Source: Thermosulfurimonas marina
Lineage (GTDB): Bacteria > Desulfobacterota > Thermodesulfobacteria > Thermodesulfobacteriales > Thermodesulfobacteriaceae
Length of the DNA: 64,000 nt
Assembly (NCBI RefSeq): GCF_012317585.1
Contig: NZ_CP042909.1
Span: 1,550,001-1,614,000 of the forward strand
Reading direction: 5' to 3'
Shown: positions 44,014 through 56,329 of the stretch, one piece after another
Position numbering within the stretch: the stretch's first letter is position 1
Layout: each line of letters begins with the position of its first letter
The notes under the pieces: generated by a model
What the model was told of the DNA's origin: nothing
The model's input: the letters and a program-made list of their open reading frames with translations, nothing else
Database searches by the model: none
Translations under genes and position numbers: made by a program

Positions 44014-45884
44014 ATGCTCGACTTTTTGCGCAAGGGGGCACAGTCTACCGCGGTCAAGATCCTCTTTGCCATTATCATTCTGGTTTTCGTCTTCTGGGGG
44101 GTGGGGACCTTTCGGGCCTCGCGGGTAGATGTCCTGGCCACGGTCAACGGCCGGCCCATTACGGTAAGGGAATACCAGACCCTCTACGAATTCCGCTATC
44201 GTCAACTCCGACAGATGTTTGGGGAATCTTTAAATGACGAGTTTCTGGAGAAGTTGCACTTTCGGGAGCAGGTCCTGGAAGAGCTAGTGAAACGCAGACT
44301 TTTGGAGGAAGCGGCCGAGCGGATGGGGCTTTCGGTGCATCCGGAAGAGGTGCGACTGGCCATCGCCCAGCTTCCGGCCTTTCAGGAAGGGGGGCGTTTC
44401 AGCTTCCGACGTTACCGGGCGGTCCTCCGGGATTTGGGATTGCTTCCCAAGGACTTTGAAGAAAACGTGCGCGCGGATCTTCTGGAGGCCCGGATCAAAC
44501 ACTTTCTCACCGCGGCCATCCTGGCCCCCACCCCGGAGGTGGAGGAGCGCTATCGTTTTGAAAATCAAAAGCTCACCTTTTCTTACGCCGCCGTCCCCTA
44601 TGAGAGTTGTGAAGGAGAAGTAAAGGCCAGCGAGAAGGAGCTTAAGGCCTATTTTGAAGAGCACCGCAGTCGCTATCGGGCCCCCTCCCGGATAAAACTG
44701 GTCTATCTCCTTTTCCCCTACCGTGAGTACGAAAAGGGAGTCTCGGTGACCGAGGAGGAGTTGCGGGCCTATTACGAGAGCGAGAAGGAACGCTTTATGG
44801 AGCCCGAGGCCCGGAAGGTGCGGGAGATCTTTGTTCGGGCCCGCCCGGGGAAGAAGGCCGAGGCCCTGAAAGAGGCCGAAGGGCTCCTCAAGAAGATCAA
44901 AGGCCCCGAAGATTTCAAACGTCTGGCCCGGAAATACTCCCGAGACCGGGCTCTGGCGGCCTCCAGAGGGCTTTTGGGGTGGGTCAAGGCGGGGGAACTC
45001 TTCCCGGCGGCGGAAGAGGCCGTCTTTTCTGCGGCCAAGGGAGAGATCGTGGGGCCGGTGGAAGGCCCGGGAGGATATTACCTTTTTATGATCGAAGATA
45101 TTCGTCCCGCAGGGCCCAAACCCTTTGCCAAGGTGAAGGCCCAACTCCGAAAAGAACTCCTGGCCCGCAAGGCCCGGGAGAAGGCCTTCGAGGTAGCGGA
45201 CAAGATCTATCAGGAGGCCGTACTTTCTGGGGATCTGGCCGCCGCGGCCCGCAAGGAAGGCCTTTCTCTCAAGGAAACCCCGTTTTTTACCCGGGAAAAA
45301 CCGGCCAAACCTTTCACCGATAAGGACCTTCTGGAGGCGGCCCTGGCCCTGGATGAGGGAGAAATCTCGGCCCCCATCGAGCACCAGGAGGCGGTCTATC
45401 TCTTTCAGGTCAAAAAGAAGGACCCCGAAAGGCTTCTTACTTTTAAAGAAGCTCGCAAGGAGGTCCTTCGGGACTTCAGGAGGGAGAAGGCTGCGGAACT
45501 CTGTCGCAAGAAGGCCAAGGACCTGCTAGAGACGGCCCTAAAAGGAAGCTCCCCGGAAAGATTTTTAAAGGCTAAGGGATATCGCTTCCGGAAGAGGACT
45601 TTGAGCCGGAAAGAACTTTTGGCTGGAGACCTCCCTCAGGCCTTGGGAAGGGCCCTTCTGGGAAGGGGGGAAGGGGGCTGGTTGAAAGAGCCGGCCTGCG
45701 GGGCGAAGGCCTGCTATTTCGCAAGGGTCCTTCGAATCGAAAATCCTAAAGAGATAGACCAAAAGGAATTTGAGACCTTAAAACACGTTCTCCGTCAGCA
45801 GAAAAAGGCGGCCTTTTATCGGGCCTGGTACGAGGATCTGCGCCGGAAGGCCCGGGTAAAACTCTTGAAGGAGTGGCCCAAGTA

Positions 45885-45885
<1 letters not shown>
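44014..45885 (+). CDS. PpiD-like periplasmic folding factor (SurA_N and parvulin domains)
   Basis: A 623-residue protein with a cytoplasmic start [16 protein letters not shown], one membrane anchor (residues 14-34, [16 protein letters not shown]), a SurA_N-like helical region and a parvulin PPIase domain at about residues 240-365. A second helical segment and a degenerate parvulin-like region follow. The architecture is that of PpiD/PrsA-like foldases that help outer-membrane proteins at the translocon exit. Its stop overlaps the carB start. Confidence 0.88.
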
Positions 45886-49154
<3,269 letters not shown>

Positions 49155-49156
49155 GC

Positions 49157-50071
49157 TTGCCAGGCGTGGGAGGAAGGGGCCTTTATCTTCTCCTAGCGGT
49201 GCTCCTTGATCGCCTGTTGGGAGATCCCTCCTTCGGGCATCCGGTAAGACTCATCGGGTTTTTAGGAGAAGCGGGCTTCCGGGTTTTCAAATCTTTAAGG
49301 GCCCTGGGAGGGCTCTTGACCCTCTTTTTCTGCGGGGGACTTTTTGTGGGATTGGTCTGGGGCTCGGTAAAGGGGGTCCCCTGGCTTGAACCCCTGTGGC
49401 TCTTTTATTTTCTGGCCTTGACCTCTCTGGAAAGAGAGGTGGGCCAGGTCTTTGAGGCCCTGAAGGGGGAGGGGCTTTCTGCGGCCCGCAAGCGCCTGCG
49501 GTATCTGGTCTCCCGTCGGGTGGAACTTCTGGATGAGACCGGGGTGATCCGCGGGGCGCTGGAGACCCTGGCCGAAAATTTCAACGACGGGTTCTGTGGC
49601 CCGCTTTTCTGGTATGTGGTGGGCGGACTTCCCGGGACGGCCTTTTACAAGGTGGTGGAAACCCTAGATTCTATGTTCGGCTATCCTTACGGTCCTTATC
49701 GGGCCTTCGGCTGGCCTATAGCCCGTCTGGATGATCTTCTGAATCTGGTCCCGGCCCGGCTTTCTGCGGTTTTTCTAGCCCTTGCGGCTCCCTTTTGCGG
49801 AGGTTCCTTTTTCGAGACCCTGCGGGTGGCCCTGCGGGACGCCCCGGCCCACCCTTCCCCCAACGCCGGCTGGCCGGAGGCTGCCTTAGCCGGAGCCCTG
49901 GGTATTTCCCTGGGAGGCCCCATTCCCTATCCCCGGGGGTGGGAGGAGCGGGCCTGGCTCGGGGAAGGGCTGCGGGCTCCCCGTCTGGAGGATTATTCTT
50001 GCGCCCTGCGGCTCACTCGCCTAGCGGCCCTTTGGGCCCTGGCTACGGCGCTTTTGGTCTTTTTCTTTTGA
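49157..50071 (+). CDS. cbiB: Adenosylcobinamide-phosphate synthase
   Basis: A 304-residue polytopic membrane protein that attaches the aminopropanol arm in cobalamin synthesis. The start LLLAVLLDRLLGDPSFGHPVRLIGFLGE and later ETLAENFNDGFCGPLFWYVVGGLPGTAFYK are diagnostic of CbiB/CobD. The start is uncertain: TTG at 49157 or GTG at 49166. Cobalamin would serve the B12-radical SAM protein at 35476, among others. No other cob genes are here. Confidence 0.9.
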   Translation: MPGVGGRGLYLLLAVLLDRLLGDPSFGHPVRLIGFLGEAGFRVFKSLRALGGLLTLFFCGGLFVGLVWGSVKGVPWLEPLWLFYFLALTSLEREVGQVFEALKGEGLSAARKRLRYLVSRRVELLDETGVIRGALETLAENFNDGFCGPLFWYVVGGLPGTAFYKVVETLDSMFGYPYGPYRAFGWPIARLDDLLNLVPARLSAVFLALAAPFCGGSFFETLRVALRDAPAHPSPNAGWPEAALAGALGISLGGPIPYPRGWEERAWLGEGLRAPRLEDYSCALRLTRLAALWALATALLVFFF

Positions 50072-50087
50072 GGTTATGCTATAAGAT

Positions 50088-50501
50088 ATGGCCGGGATTT
50101 CCCGAAAAGGACTCCTTTCCGAGATCAACGTGACCCCTCTGGTGGATGTCATGCTGGTCCTTTTGATCATCTTTATGATCACCGCGCCCCTTCTTACCAC
50201 CGGCCTTAAGGTAGACCTCCCCGAGACCCAGGCGGGAGAACTGCAGGCTACCGGAAAGCCTCTGGTGATTGTGATCACCCGGGAGGGGAAGATCTTGGTG
50301 GGCCGGAAGGTCCTTTCTCTAAAAAGGCTTTCCCGCTGGCTTGCGGAGGCCCGCTCCGCCGGCCTCATTAAAGAGGTCCAGCTCCAGGCCGACCGTCGTG
50401 TGCCCTACGAGGTAGTGGCCCGGGTCCTGGGAGAACTCTCGGCCGCAGGCATCACCTCCGTGGCCCTGGTGACCCAACCCCTGGAGCATGAAGGGTCTTA
50501 A
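50088..50501 (+). CDS. ExbD/TolR-type proton-motive-force transducer
   Basis: A 137-residue inner-membrane protein with one N-terminal helix containing the conserved Asp in INVTPLVDVMLVLLIIFMI and a periplasmic domain ending QADRRVPYEVVARVLGELSAAGITSVALVT. The partner ExbB/TolQ is absent from the neighbourhood. It overlaps the TonB-like gene by 14 bases. Confidence 0.92.
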   Translation: MAGISRKGLLSEINVTPLVDVMLVLLIIFMITAPLLTTGLKVDLPETQAGELQATGKPLVIVITREGKILVGRKVLSLKRLSRWLAEARSAGLIKEVQLQADRRVPYEVVARVLGELSAAGITSVALVTQPLEHEGS

Positions 50502-51228
50502 AAAATTTTTCCTTTTGAGCCTGGTCCTCCACCTCCTGGCTCTGGGAGTCTTTACCCGAGGGCTGGCTACTAAACCCCAACCCCGGACGGTAGAAATACG
50601 TTTGGCCCGGCTGGAGGTGAAATCTCCTCCGAAAAGCTCTCCCTTGAGTCTTTCCCGCCCGGAAAAGAAGCCCCCTTCCAAGCCCCAAAAATCCCTTAAA
50701 AGAAAAAAGGTCCTCTCCCAAAAGAAAAGGACCCGAAGGGCCCCCAGAAGAAAAAAAGTGATTTCAAAAAAAGCTTCAATAGTTAAACACAATTGGGCTA
50801 ATAAACGAAAAAAAATAAAAAATACTGGAACAGAAGTAGCTGCCGGGGAGGAAAGGCTCCTGGAGGAGCGTCTGGCGGAGCTCTCTTTGCGTCGGAGATT
50901 GGAAGCGCTCAAGAAGGAGGTTTCCCAGAAAGAGGCCTCCGGAGGGGGGAGAGAGATCCCTGAAAACTTCGGGGCCCTTTTAAGGACCCATCTTCAGAGC
51001 TTTTGGGAAATTCCGGCCTCCCTTTCCGGTCGCAGAGATCTTTCGGCCCTGGTGGTGTTGCGTCTTTCGTCCACCGGGGAACTTCTCGGGTATCGCTTCC
51101 TCCGCTCTTCCGGGAATCCCCTTTTTGACCGGGCGGTGGAGGCCGCCCTTAAGGCGGCCAGTCCCTATCCTCCCCCCGGAAGACCCCTGGAGATCCGGGT
51201 CCTTTTTCGGCCCGAGGGCCTGAGCTAG
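50488..51228 (+). CDS. TonB/TolA-like energy transducer
   Basis: A 246-residue protein with a short cytoplasmic start, one membrane helix (residues about 7-25), a very basic linker (KPPSKPQKSLKRKKVLSQ and onward) and a C-terminal TonB domain (YRFLRSSGNPLFDRAVEAALKAASPYPPPG). The linker at about 50750-50845 is strikingly AT-rich compared with the rest of the window. The stop codon shares the CTAG with the stop of paaK on the other strand. Confidence 0.88.
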   Translation: MKGLKKFFLLSLVLHLLALGVFTRGLATKPQPRTVEIRLARLEVKSPPKSSPLSLSRPEKKPPSKPQKSLKRKKVLSQKKRTRRAPRRKKVISKKASIVKHNWANKRKKIKNTGTEVAAGEERLLEERLAELSLRRRLEALKKEVSQKEASGGGREIPENFGALLRTHLQSFWEIPASLSGRRDLSALVVLRLSSTGELLGYRFLRSSGNPLFDRAVEAALKAASPYPPPGRPLEIRVLFRPEGLS

Positions 51229-52490
51229 CCCTCCACCCTTTCCACCCGTTTGGCCTTGCCCGGATGCCGGGGAAGTTCCCCTTCGGAAAGGAGTTTTACC
51301 TCTGCGTGGAAGCCCAGGAAATTGTAAATCTCTTCGGCCAGTTTTTCCCGCAGACTTTCGTCGCGCTGGCGGCACTCCACCAGGATCTCCACGAAGTCCT
51401 TTCCGGCGCGTTTTCCGATGCGGATGAGATATTCGGGGGTGGTCTCCGGATGTCGCATGAGGATTTCTTCGATCTGTCGGGGGTAGAAGTTTACCCCCTT
51501 GACCTTGAGCATGTCGTCGGTGCGACCTTTGATGCGGTCCACCCGGAGCATGGTGCGTCCGCAGCTGCAACGCTCCCGAGAGAGGATGCGGGTGATGTCC
51601 CGGGTGCGGTAACGGATGAGAGGAAGGCCCTCCCGGGTAAGGGTGGTGACCACCATTTCCCCCTCCTCTCCGTCCGGTAGGACCTCTCCGGTCTCCGGGT
51701 GCACAATCTCCACCAGATAGTGATCCTCCCAGACGTGGATCCCCTCATGGGCGCGGCAGTCTATACCCAGGCCTACGCCTCCGGTCTCGGTCATGCCGAT
51801 GATATCGAAGGTCTCGATGCCCATGGCCTCTTCGATGTAACGGCGGGTCTCGTCGCTCCAGACCTCGGCTCCGAAGATGCCCACCCGGAGGGCGGTCTCC
51901 CGAAAGTCAAAACCCTCCTCCCGGGCTACTTCGATAAGGCGCAGGGGGTAGGAGGCGATGGCTCCCAGGGCCGTGGTCCTGAAATCCTTGATGAATTTAA
52001 GTTGCATAAGGGTGCGGCCCGGGCCGATGGGCACCACAAAGCAGCCGAGGCGTTCGGCCCCGTAGTGGAAGCCGAAGCCTCCATTGAAAAGGCCAAATCC
52101 CGGGGTGATCTGGAGCACGTCCGCAGCGGTCACTCCTGCCGCGGCCAGACACCGGGCCATGATTTCCGCCCACTGTTCCACATCCGCCCGGGTGTAAGGA
52201 TTAATGACCGGGGTGCCCGTGGTCCCGGAAGACATATGAAAACGTACGAAGGCCTCCTTGGGAGCACAGGCCAGGCCCAAGGGATAGGCCTCCCGCAATT
52301 CATCCTTGGTGATGAAGGGGAGTTCTTTTACCTGCGAGAGATCCTGCAGGTCCTCCGGGGCTATTCCGGAAAATCTCTGGGCGTAGCGGGGATTGTTCCT
52401 TTGGATATGGGCCAGGGTCCGGCGCAGACGCTCCAGTTGGAGTCTTTCCAGTTCTTCACGGGGCATGGTCTCCAGACGCGGCTGATACAT
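51225..52490 (-). CDS. paaK: Phenylacetate-CoA ligase family protein
   Basis: A 421-residue AMP-forming ligase that activates aromatic acids or related acids to CoA esters. Visible signatures are HMSSGTTGTPVINPYT (phosphate loop), IIGMTETGGVGLG (A5) and YRTRDITRI. The C-terminal domain has the DDMLKVKGVNFYPRQIEEIL hinge. Stand-alone paaK genes in anaerobes often act on indolepyruvate-derived or aromatic acids; the neighbouring aminotransferase is consistent with aromatic amino-acid breakdown. Its end overlaps the tonB-like gene by 4 bases. Confidence 0.92.
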   Translation of the reverse strand: MYQPRLETMPREELERLQLERLRRTLAHIQRNNPRYAQRFSGIAPEDLQDLSQVKELPFITKDELREAYPLGLACAPKEAFVRFHMSSGTTGTPVINPYTRADVEQWAEIMARCLAAAGVTAADVLQITPGFGLFNGGFGFHYGAERLGCFVVPIGPGRTLMQLKFIKDFRTTALGAIASYPLRLIEVAREEGFDFRETALRVGIFGAEVWSDETRRYIEEAMGIETFDIIGMTETGGVGLGIDCRAHEGIHVWEDHYLVEIVHPETGEVLPDGEEGEMVVTTLTREGLPLIRYRTRDITRILSRERCSCGRTMLRVDRIKGRTDDMLKVKGVNFYPRQIEEILMRHPETTPEYLIRIGKRAGKDFVEILVECRQRDESLREKLAEEIYNFLGFHAEVKLLSEGELPRHPGKAKRVERVEG

Positions 52491-52492
52491 CC

Positions 52493-53677
52493 CTAACCTC
52501 CCTTCCGAGCTTTTTCTACGGCCCGCTTAAAACCCTCGCGGGACCTTTCAATCACCCTTTCGTCAACGCAGAAGGCCAGGCGAATGTGCCCCGGGGCCCC
52601 GAAGCCCCGTCCGGGCACGGCCAGAATAAGCTCTTCCTGAAGCAGCCGACAGAACTCCACATCATCCACCGGGGTCTTGGGAAAGACGTAAAAGGCCCCT
52701 TCCGGACGCACGAATTCCAGGCCCGCTTCGGCCAGAATTTCACAGAGAAGATCCCGCCGGCGCTGATAGACCGAGACTTCCACCAGGGTCTCCGCACACC
52801 GGGCGGCGATACGCTGGGCCAGAGCCGGGGCGTTAACGAAGCCCAGGATGCGGTTGGCCAAGATGAGGGCGGCCAGAATTTCTTCCTTTCCCGGCATTTC
52901 CGGGTGTACGGCCACAAAGCCGATCCGTTCTCCCGGAAGGCTTAGTTCCTTGGAAAAGCTCCCCACCACGAAACTGGCTTCGTAATGCTGGAAGATCGTC
53001 GGAGTACGCTTTCCGTCGAAGACCAGGTTACGGTAGGGCTCGTCGGAGACCAGGTAGACGGGCCGGCCTAGGGCCTGGCTCTTCCCCCGCAAGAGTTCGG
53101 AAAGGGCCGCCAGGTCTTCTTCCGGATAGAGTCTACCCGTGGGATTGTGGGGAGAGTTCAGGAGAACGGCCTTGGTCTTTTTCCCGATAGCCGCTTCCAG
53201 GGCTTCCAGGTCCAGGGAAAAGTCCTCGCGAGTGGCTACCGGTCGGGGCACCCCCCGGTGATTTTCCACATAAAAGACGTATTCCACAAAGAAAGGCGAG
53301 GGGAAGACCACTTCGTCTCCGGGCTCAAGCAGGGTCTTGAAGATGATGTTGAGCCCCCCGGCGGCCCCACAGGTGAGAACCACTTCTTCCGCAGAGACCG
53401 ACACCCCTTGCTCGCGGCTTACCTTGCGGGCCATGGCCTCTCGGGCGAAGGGAAAGCCGGCGTTAGGCATATAGGCGTGGAGTTCCGGACGATCCTCCGC
53501 CAGGATCTCCTCTAGGGCCTTGCGCACCTCCGGGGGGGGAGGCACATCGGGATTGCCCAGGCTGAAATCGCAGACCCGTTCGGGCCCGTATTGGGCCTTA
53601 AGCCGGGCCCCCTCTTCAAACATCTTCCTTATCCAGGAGGCCCTTTCCAGATAGCCTTTGATCTGGGTGGCGATCAC
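52493..53677 (-). CDS. Class I/II PLP aminotransferase
   Basis: A 394-residue fold type I aminotransferase with the PLP-binding Lys in VGSFSKELSLPGERIGF, the Asn-Pro-x-Gly in NSPHNPTGR and the C-terminal Arg in PGHIRLAFCVD. The start is set at a GTG (53677), because a near-perfect AAGGAGG lies 6 bases before it and the protein continues IATQIKGYLERAS. The ATG at 53734 has no such site. The gap to paaK is two bases, so they are co-transcribed and may act in sequence on amino acid breakdown. Confidence 0.9.
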   Translation of the reverse strand: MIATQIKGYLERASWIRKMFEEGARLKAQYGPERVCDFSLGNPDVPPPPEVRKALEEILAEDRPELHAYMPNAGFPFAREAMARKVSREQGVSVSAEEVVLTCGAAGGLNIIFKTLLEPGDEVVFPSPFFVEYVFYVENHRGVPRPVATREDFSLDLEALEAAIGKKTKAVLLNSPHNPTGRLYPEEDLAALSELLRGKSQALGRPVYLVSDEPYRNLVFDGKRTPTIFQHYEASFVVGSFSKELSLPGERIGFVAVHPEMPGKEEILAALILANRILGFVNAPALAQRIAARCAETLVEVSVYQRRRDLLCEILAEAGLEFVRPEGAFYVFPKTPVDDVEFCRLLQEELILAVPGRGFGAPGHIRLAFCVDERVIERSREGFKRAVEKARKGG

Positions 53678-53773
53678 GAGCTTCCTCCTTGGGTCCAGGA
53701 TTTCCGGATGTTCTTTTATTACAAAAGTGGGCAAAAATAAAGACTGGAGGGGGAGAGCTCCCGGGTCTTGCGG

Positions 53774-54805
53774 TTAGGAAAGAGGCCAGTAACGGCTGAA
53801 AAAGCGCTTAACGTCTTCTAAGTATTCTCGGAATTTGGCGGAGGGTTCCCCCCTTATCTCCGGCTTTCCGTCCCCGGAAAGGACCCGAATTACCCGGGCC
53901 ACGCTTTCGGCAAGTCCGGTAAGGCTGTAGCCTCCCTCCAGGGTCAGGAGAAGGCGCCCTTCGGCACTCTCTTCCGCCACCTCTTTGATTACCTGGGCCA
54001 GAGCCCCGAACCCTTGAGAGGTGACCCGCATACCCCCCAGGGGGTCGTCCTCGTGGGGGTCAAACCCGGCAGAGACGATCACCAGTTCCGGCCGGAAGGC
54101 CCGGGCCACCGGCCGCAGGACCTCCTCAAAGACCGCCAGATACTCCGCATCCCCACAGCCTGCGGGAAGAGGCACATTTACCGTATAGCCTTCGCCCTCT
54201 CCGTGGCCTACCTCTTCCAGGCGACCGGTCCCTGGATAATAGGGAAACTGGTGGGTGGAAAAGTAAAGGACCTTCCGGTGTTGGTAGAAGGAGCGTTGGG
54301 TGCCGTTTCCGTGATGGAGATCCCAGTCCACCAGGAGGATACGGGAGAATTTGAGGACTTTTAGGGCATAGTGGGCGGCCAGGGCCGCGTTGTTGAAAAG
54401 ACAGAACCCCATGGCCTGATCGTATTCGGCATGATGCCCCGGGGGCCGCACCAGGCAGAAGACGGAGGAAAAGTTCTCCCGAAAGAGTTCATCCAGGGCC
54501 ACGAACTGGGCCCCAACGGCGTAAAGGGCCGCCTCAAAGGAATCTTCAGAGGTGGCGGTATCCGGGTCAAGCTGCACGTAAGGTTTCCCGGCGGTGGCGG
54601 CTATCCTTTCGTAATGGGCCTCACTGTGATTCCAGAGGATTTCTTCTTTAGTGGCCTTGCGGGGGGCGAGCCAGCTCACCCGAGGGGCCAGGTCTTCTTG
54701 GGCCAGCCTTTCCCGGATCTTGACCAGCCTTTCCGGACGCTCGGGATGATAGTCTCCGGGACGGTGCCTCAGAAAGATATCGTCGTAAACCAGCCCTACC
54801 TGCAT
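53774..54805 (-). CDS. Histone deacetylase family protein (AcuC-like)
   Basis: A 343-residue zinc-dependent deacetylase with the His-rich core RPPGHHAEYDQAMGFCLFNNAA, the DWDLHHGNGTQ metal site, and SAGFDPHEDDPLGGM. Bacterial relatives deacetylate acetyl-CoA synthetase, acetylpolyamines or lysine side chains; the target here is not evident. It lies upstream of the aminotransferase on the same strand, about 100 bases away. Confidence 0.93.
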   Translation of the reverse strand: MQVGLVYDDIFLRHRPGDYHPERPERLVKIRERLAQEDLAPRVSWLAPRKATKEEILWNHSEAHYERIAATAGKPYVQLDPDTATSEDSFEAALYAVGAQFVALDELFRENFSSVFCLVRPPGHHAEYDQAMGFCLFNNAALAAHYALKVLKFSRILLVDWDLHHGNGTQRSFYQHRKVLYFSTHQFPYYPGTGRLEEVGHGEGEGYTVNVPLPAGCGDAEYLAVFEEVLRPVARAFRPELVIVSAGFDPHEDDPLGGMRVTSQGFGALAQVIKEVAEESAEGRLLLTLEGGYSLTGLAESVARVIRVLSGDGKPEIRGEPSAKFREYLEDVKRFFSRYWPLS

Positions 54806-54822
54806 CTCACACCTCCTCCCCC

Positions 54823-55458
54823 TCAGGGACCCCTGAGGGCCGGAAAGACCTCTTTTAATCCTTCTACCATATATTCTACGGCAATAACAGCCAGAAGGAG
54901 TCCCATGAGGCGCACCAGGAGGTTGGCCCCGGTTCTTCCCAGAAAGCGGGCCAGGCGTGCCGCCTGCGAGAAGAGAAGGAAGGTGGCCAGGAAGGTCAGG
55001 GCGCAGGCGCCTAAGACGGTGAATTTCATAGAAAGATCCTCTCCCCCGGCCAGCACGATCACCGTGGTGATGGCCCCGGGCCCGGCCAGGATGGGCACCG
55101 CCAGGGGCACCAGAGAGATGTCCTCCCTCTGCCGGCTTTCGGCCTCCTCCGGAGGGGTGCTTTTGGTGCTCCGGGGCTTGGCCTGGAGCATCTCCAGGGC
55201 GATCAGGAAAAGAAGGGCCCCTCCGGCCACCCGGAAAGAACCCAAAGAGATCTGAAAAAAGGAAAGGATTTTTTCTCCTAGAAAGATAAAGGCTGCCAGC
55301 ACCAGAAAGGCCGCCAGAGAGGCCTTAAAGGCTGTAAGGCGGCGTTCTTTTTCCGTATAGCCCTCCGTAAGGGACAGAAAAAGGGGAATACCTCCCACCG
55401 GATCCACGATTACGAAAAGGGCCGTAAAAGTTTTCAAAAAGACCTTAAGTTCGAACAC
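54823..55458 (-). CDS. MarC family membrane protein
   Basis: A 211-residue protein with about six membrane helices, starting FELKVFLKTFTALFVIVDPVGGIPLFLSLTEGYT and containing LGSFRVAGGALLFLIALEM and the VPLAVPILAGPGAITTVIVLA segment, all typical of MarC/NAAT. Its transported substrate is uncertain. It overlaps the flippase-like gene upstream by 14 bases. Confidence 0.92.
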   Translation of the reverse strand: MFELKVFLKTFTALFVIVDPVGGIPLFLSLTEGYTEKERRLTAFKASLAAFLVLAAFIFLGEKILSFFQISLGSFRVAGGALLFLIALEMLQAKPRSTKSTPPEEAESRQREDISLVPLAVPILAGPGAITTVIVLAGGEDLSMKFTVLGACALTFLATFLLFSQAARLARFLGRTGANLLVRLMGLLLAVIAVEYMVEGLKEVFPALRGP

Positions 55459-56329
55459 GCCCCAGGCCCCGTAAGTAAAGATAGGCCCCGGGCAGGGCCC
55501 CTACCAGCACGGTGGAGTATACCAGAAGTCCTAGGAGAAGGGCCTTCTCTTGGGGCACGCCCCGCAGGCTCATAAAATATACCAGGGAGGCCTCCCGCAC
55601 CCCCAGTCCCCCCAGGCTCACCGGAAGCGAGGCCAGGAAGCCGGTGACCGGGACGAGGACCAGGAAGTCACTTGCGGGCATCTCCACGGCCAATCCCCGG
55701 GCCATAACCACAAACTGGAGTACATAAAGGAGTTGCACTCCCAGGCCGTAGAGAAAGATCTTTCCGGCCTGAGGGAGGCGCAAGGGTTCGAGATAGGGGG
55801 CCCTCCGGGAGGAAAGGGTGGCCCAGAGGGTCAGCCCCATCCCTCCGGCCACCACCGCAGCCGCCCACAGAAAAAGGGTTCGACGAAGATGGAGGGGCAG
55901 AAAATCCCCCCACCGGGGTAGGGCCAGAAGCAGGATAAAACAGAGCCCGGCCAGTCCGGCCCCGCGATCCAGGATCACGCTGACCCCGGACTCCCGGGCC
56001 CGCAATCCCTCTCGATAGAGATAATAACTGCGCACCACGTCTCCTCCCATAAGTCCGGGAAGGAGGGTGTTAAAATACATGTTCACCAAATAAAGTTTAA
56101 GGAAGAAGCCGTAGGACTGTCTGAGCCCCAGGTGGGAGCAGATGGTCTGCCAGCGCAGGGTGCTCAGGGCCTGAAAGGCGGCATAGACTATAAATCCGGC
56201 CAACCACCAGAGGGGGGAATAGGCCCGAAGGGCCGCGGCAAGCGAGGAAACCTCCACCCGGCGGAGGAGATAGACCAGGAGCCCGGTACTAACTCCTACC
56301 CGTAAGAGAAAGCTGGTCCATTTTTTCAC
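55445..56329 (-). CDS. Flippase-like membrane protein (lysylphosphatidylglycerol synthase TM region, UPF0104)
   Basis: A 294-residue protein with about eight membrane helices. The motif YLVNMYFNTLLPGLMGGDVVRSYYLYREG and LPVSLGGLGVREASLVYFMSLRGVPQEKAL define the UPF0104/DUF2029-like flippase-like family. It overlaps the GT2 gene start by 4 bases, a common pairing for lipid-linked sugar handling. Confidence 0.9.
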   Translation of the reverse strand: MKKWTSFLLRVGVSTGLLVYLLRRVEVSSLAAALRAYSPLWWLAGFIVYAAFQALSTLRWQTICSHLGLRQSYGFFLKLYLVNMYFNTLLPGLMGGDVVRSYYLYREGLRARESGVSVILDRGAGLAGLCFILLLALPRWGDFLPLHLRRTLFLWAAAVVAGGMGLTLWATLSSRRAPYLEPLRLPQAGKIFLYGLGVQLLYVLQFVVMARGLAVEMPASDFLVLVPVTGFLASLPVSLGGLGVREASLVYFMSLRGVPQEKALLLGLLVYSTVLVGALPGAYLYLRGLGRVRT

